From contig JBICHM010000040.1 in the NCBI GenBank assembly GCA_043101835.1, forward strand, positions 1 to 8,517: a stretch of 8,517 nucleotides of DNA, in the 5' to 3' direction. Positions 7,601 through 8,517 of the stretch are shown here, in pieces (within the stretch, counting starts at the first letter, position 1; every line of letters starts with the position of its first letter). The notes beneath the pieces were generated by a model. It did not search any database, had not been told where the DNA came from, and was given only the letters and a program-made list of their open reading frames with translations. This DNA is from JBICHM01 sp043101835. Its GTDB lineage: Bacteria > Planctomycetota > Phycisphaerae > Phycisphaerales > UBA1924. Both the position numbers and the translations under genes were made by a program.

Positions 7601-7894
7601 ATGCCGCCTGCAGTACGACTCACCGACAATCACGTGTGCCCGATGGTCACCGGCGTCGTGCCGCACGTCGGCGGCCCGATCACGGGTCCCGGCGCCGCGA
7701 CCGTGATGATCGGCAGCATGCCGGCCGCCGTGATGGGCGACATGCTCGTGTGCGTCGGCCCGCCGGACACGATCATCAAGGGATCGGCGACCGTGATGAT
7801 CATGAACAAGCCGGCCGCGCGCCTCGGCGACAACTGTGCGCACGGCGGCGTCATCGTTGGCCCCGGCTGCCCGACTGTCATGATCGGCGGCTGA
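7601..7894 (+). CDS. PAAR-domain spike tip protein
   Basis: PAAR proteins fold into a small cone that caps the blunt end of the VgrG needle, sharpening it and often carrying effectors. The 97 residues are the bare domain of usual length. They show the repeated hydrophobic strands and turns GPGAATVMIG-x-MPAAVMGD (29-47), GSATVMI-x-NKPAARLGD (61-77) and the final GCPTVMIGG. Candidate zinc ligands in the family's usual places are H11, C13, H22, C51, C79 and H81; which four bind cannot be told by eye. There is no N- or C-terminal extension, hence no fused toxin. The ATG at 7601 has an excellent AAGGAG (7588-7593) seven bases upstream. Being two genes after vgrG, it is the expected partner of that VgrG. 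Confidence 0.96.
   Translation: MPPAVRLTDNHVCPMVTGVVPHVGGPITGPGAATVMIGSMPAAVMGDMLVCVGPPDTIIKGSATVMIMNKPAARLGDNCAHGGVIVGPGCPTVMIGG
7697..7801 (+). repeat. 15-base direct repeat inside the PAAR gene, 90 bases apart
   Basis: GCGACCGTGATGATC occurs at 7697-7711 and again at 7787-7801, exactly 90 bases (30 codons) apart and in frame. It codes for the ATVMI strand in two successive structural units of the PAAR cone; a diverged third unit codes TVMIGG at the end of the gene. The identity at DNA level, not only protein level, is close enough to permit slippage or recombination but may simply reflect strong codon bias. Confidence 0.8.
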
Positions 7895-7915
7895 ACAGAC
7901 CGAAACACCACCCGG

Positions 7916-7950
7916 GCGGCGCACGACGCGCCGCACGATTCGCCAGGAGA
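7916..7950 (+). promoter_or_regulatory. Perfect stem-loop and RBS in the PAAR-lipoprotein spacer
   Basis: This is the longest spacer in the window, 65 bases (7895-7959). GCGGCGC (7916-7922) and GCGCCGC (7928-7934) form a perfect 7-bp all-G/C stem with the loop ACGAC. It is followed by ACGATTCGCC, not a run of T, so it is not a standard intrinsic terminator, although it could pause polymerase or protect upstream mRNA from 3' decay. The Shine-Dalgarno AGGAGA (7945-7950) lies ten bases further on and nine before the ATG at 7960. Confidence 0.6.
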
Positions 7951-7959
7951 CCAACTGCC

Positions 7960-8517
7960 ATGTTTCGAAGCGCACCGACCGCGTTGCCCAGACTCATCAT
8001 GCTGCTCGCCTTTGCGCTGCTGCTCGGCGGCTGCACCTGCGCCGGCCCGACGGCGCGGCCGATTCAGGTCGGGCTCGACCCGGAGCTCCGCAGCGCACAG
8101 TTCCGCACGATCGAGGTCGATCTCGTCTTCGTGCAGGAAAACCAGCTGTCGCTCTGGCGCGACAAGGACATGATCGACTACTTCTCGGGCGGCGACTCGC
8201 TCCGGCGCGACGAGAGCCGCAAGACCACCCTCGTCTTTACTCCCGGCGGCGCGACCGACCAGTCGTACGGCGTCGAGCGTCCGCAGCTCGAGCAGATCGG
8301 GCAGTGGATCAAGGAGGGGGCGACGCACCTGTTCGTGATGGCCAAGCTCCCCGAGCATGAACGGATCGGCCGGCGCAGCGGCCCCGCCGACCCGCGCCGA
8401 CAGAGCGTGGCGCTCAGCGGCTGCGCGTGGGACGAGGCCGGTGGCGAGCACCAGGACATCCGGGTGACCGTCAGGCGGGGGCGCGTGCGCGGGACACCGA
8501 GCGGTCCCGCGGGGCAG
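7960..8517 (+). CDS. Outer-membrane lipoprotein, candidate TssJ (3' end outside window)
   Basis: The frame is open for 186 codons from the ATG at 7960 to the right edge without a stop. It begins with a lipoprotein signal peptide: basic MFRS...PR, a hydrophobic stretch (LIMLLAFALLL) and the lipobox LGGC with the acylated cysteine at residue 25. The next residue is threonine, not aspartate, so outer-membrane sorting is expected under the proteobacterial +2 rule. The mature part reads RTIEVDLVFVQENQLSLW, DMIDYFSGGDSLR, TTLVFTPGG and then IGQWIKEGATHLFVMAKL. This order of strand, loop, strand and helix resembles TssJ, the lipoprotein that anchors the TssL-TssM membrane complex to the outer membrane, but residue identity to classic TssJ is low. 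After about residue 130 the visible tail is rich in Arg, Gly and Pro. TssJ is inferred from lipobox plus T6SS context; it may instead be another accessory lipoprotein. Confidence 0.8.
   Translation, partial: MFRSAPTALPRLIMLLAFALLLGGCTCAGPTARPIQVGLDPELRSAQFRTIEVDLVFVQENQLSLWRDKDMIDYFSGGDSLRRDESRKTTLVFTPGGATDQSYGVERPQLEQIGQWIKEGATHLFVMAKLPEHERIGRRSGPADPRRQSVALSGCAWDEAGGEHQDIRVTVRRGRVRGTPSGPAGQ

Larger units (their letters stand above)
6953..7934 (+). repeat. 10-base sequence shared by two intercistronic spacers
   Basis: GACGCGCCGC occurs at 6953-6962 (starting in the vgrG stop codon) and at 7925-7934 (spacer after the PAAR gene). In both places it forms part of a stem: the 5' arm in the first, the 3' arm and part of the loop in the second. 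A related ten-mer, CGCCGCACGA, is found at 5109-5118 just after the stop of the unknown gene and again at 7929-7938. The coordinates given span from the first to the last copy; the intervening genes are not part of the repeat. Confidence 0.4.

Noticed and set aside
7916..7940. Intrinsic terminator after the PAAR gene
   Set aside because: The 7-bp stem is strong but no T-run follows, and a good ribosome binding site and gene come straight after.
7630..8451. A 273-codon - strand frame opposite PAAR and the lipoprotein gene
   Set aside because: PAAR and the lipobox protein are convincing on the + strand, so this is a shadow.

Overview
The window is an uninterrupted, single-strand stretch of a type VI secretion system (T6SS) gene cluster. 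All eight genes lie on the + strand: the C-terminal half of tssF, then tssG, tssH (clpV), an unrecognised 168-residue gene, vgrG (tssI), a DUF6931-like gene, a PAAR gene, and the 5' part of a lipoprotein gene that runs off the right edge and may be the tssJ counterpart. Neighbours overlap or are separated by only 18 to 65 bases. No convincing promoter or classic terminator is visible, so the genes probably form one transcription unit that extends past both ends.

The DNA is very GC-rich with strongly G/C-biased third codon positions. This makes the other frames open and gives many long spurious ORFs, including a 579-codon one antisense to tssH. The T6SS genes and a lipobox show a diderm (Gram-negative-type) bacterium. 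The phylum cannot be read securely. The diverged TssG, VgrG and lipoprotein and the VgrG-DUF6931-PAAR order would fit a non-proteobacterial or deltaproteobacterial-grade lineage such as Planctomycetota, but this is a weak inference.

Layout: bases 2-1881 hold the baseplate genes tssF and tssG, which overlap. Bases 1909-4581 hold the AAA+ sheath-recycling ATPase. Bases 4602-5108 hold the unknown gene. Bases 5158-7894 hold the spike cassette: VgrG trimer, DUF6931-like protein and PAAR tip. From 7960 comes the outer-membrane lipoprotein. TssF and TssG are baseplate wedge parts, VgrG and PAAR form the puncturing tip, ClpV recycles the contracted sheath, and the lipoprotein would anchor a membrane complex. 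Neither VgrG nor PAAR carries a fused toxin domain, so cargo must be separate, perhaps one of the two poorly known proteins here.

The least expected signal is in the spacers. At five of the six spacers between non-overlapping genes there is a perfect or near-perfect GC-rich stem-loop of 5 to 9 base pairs. In four cases it ends 0 to 2 bases before the Shine-Dalgarno sequence (or touches its first base), and in the fifth it ends 10 bases before. Three spacers also share a GACG(CG)CCGC-type sequence right after or near the stop codon. This looks like a recurrent intercistronic element and deserves a statistical test.
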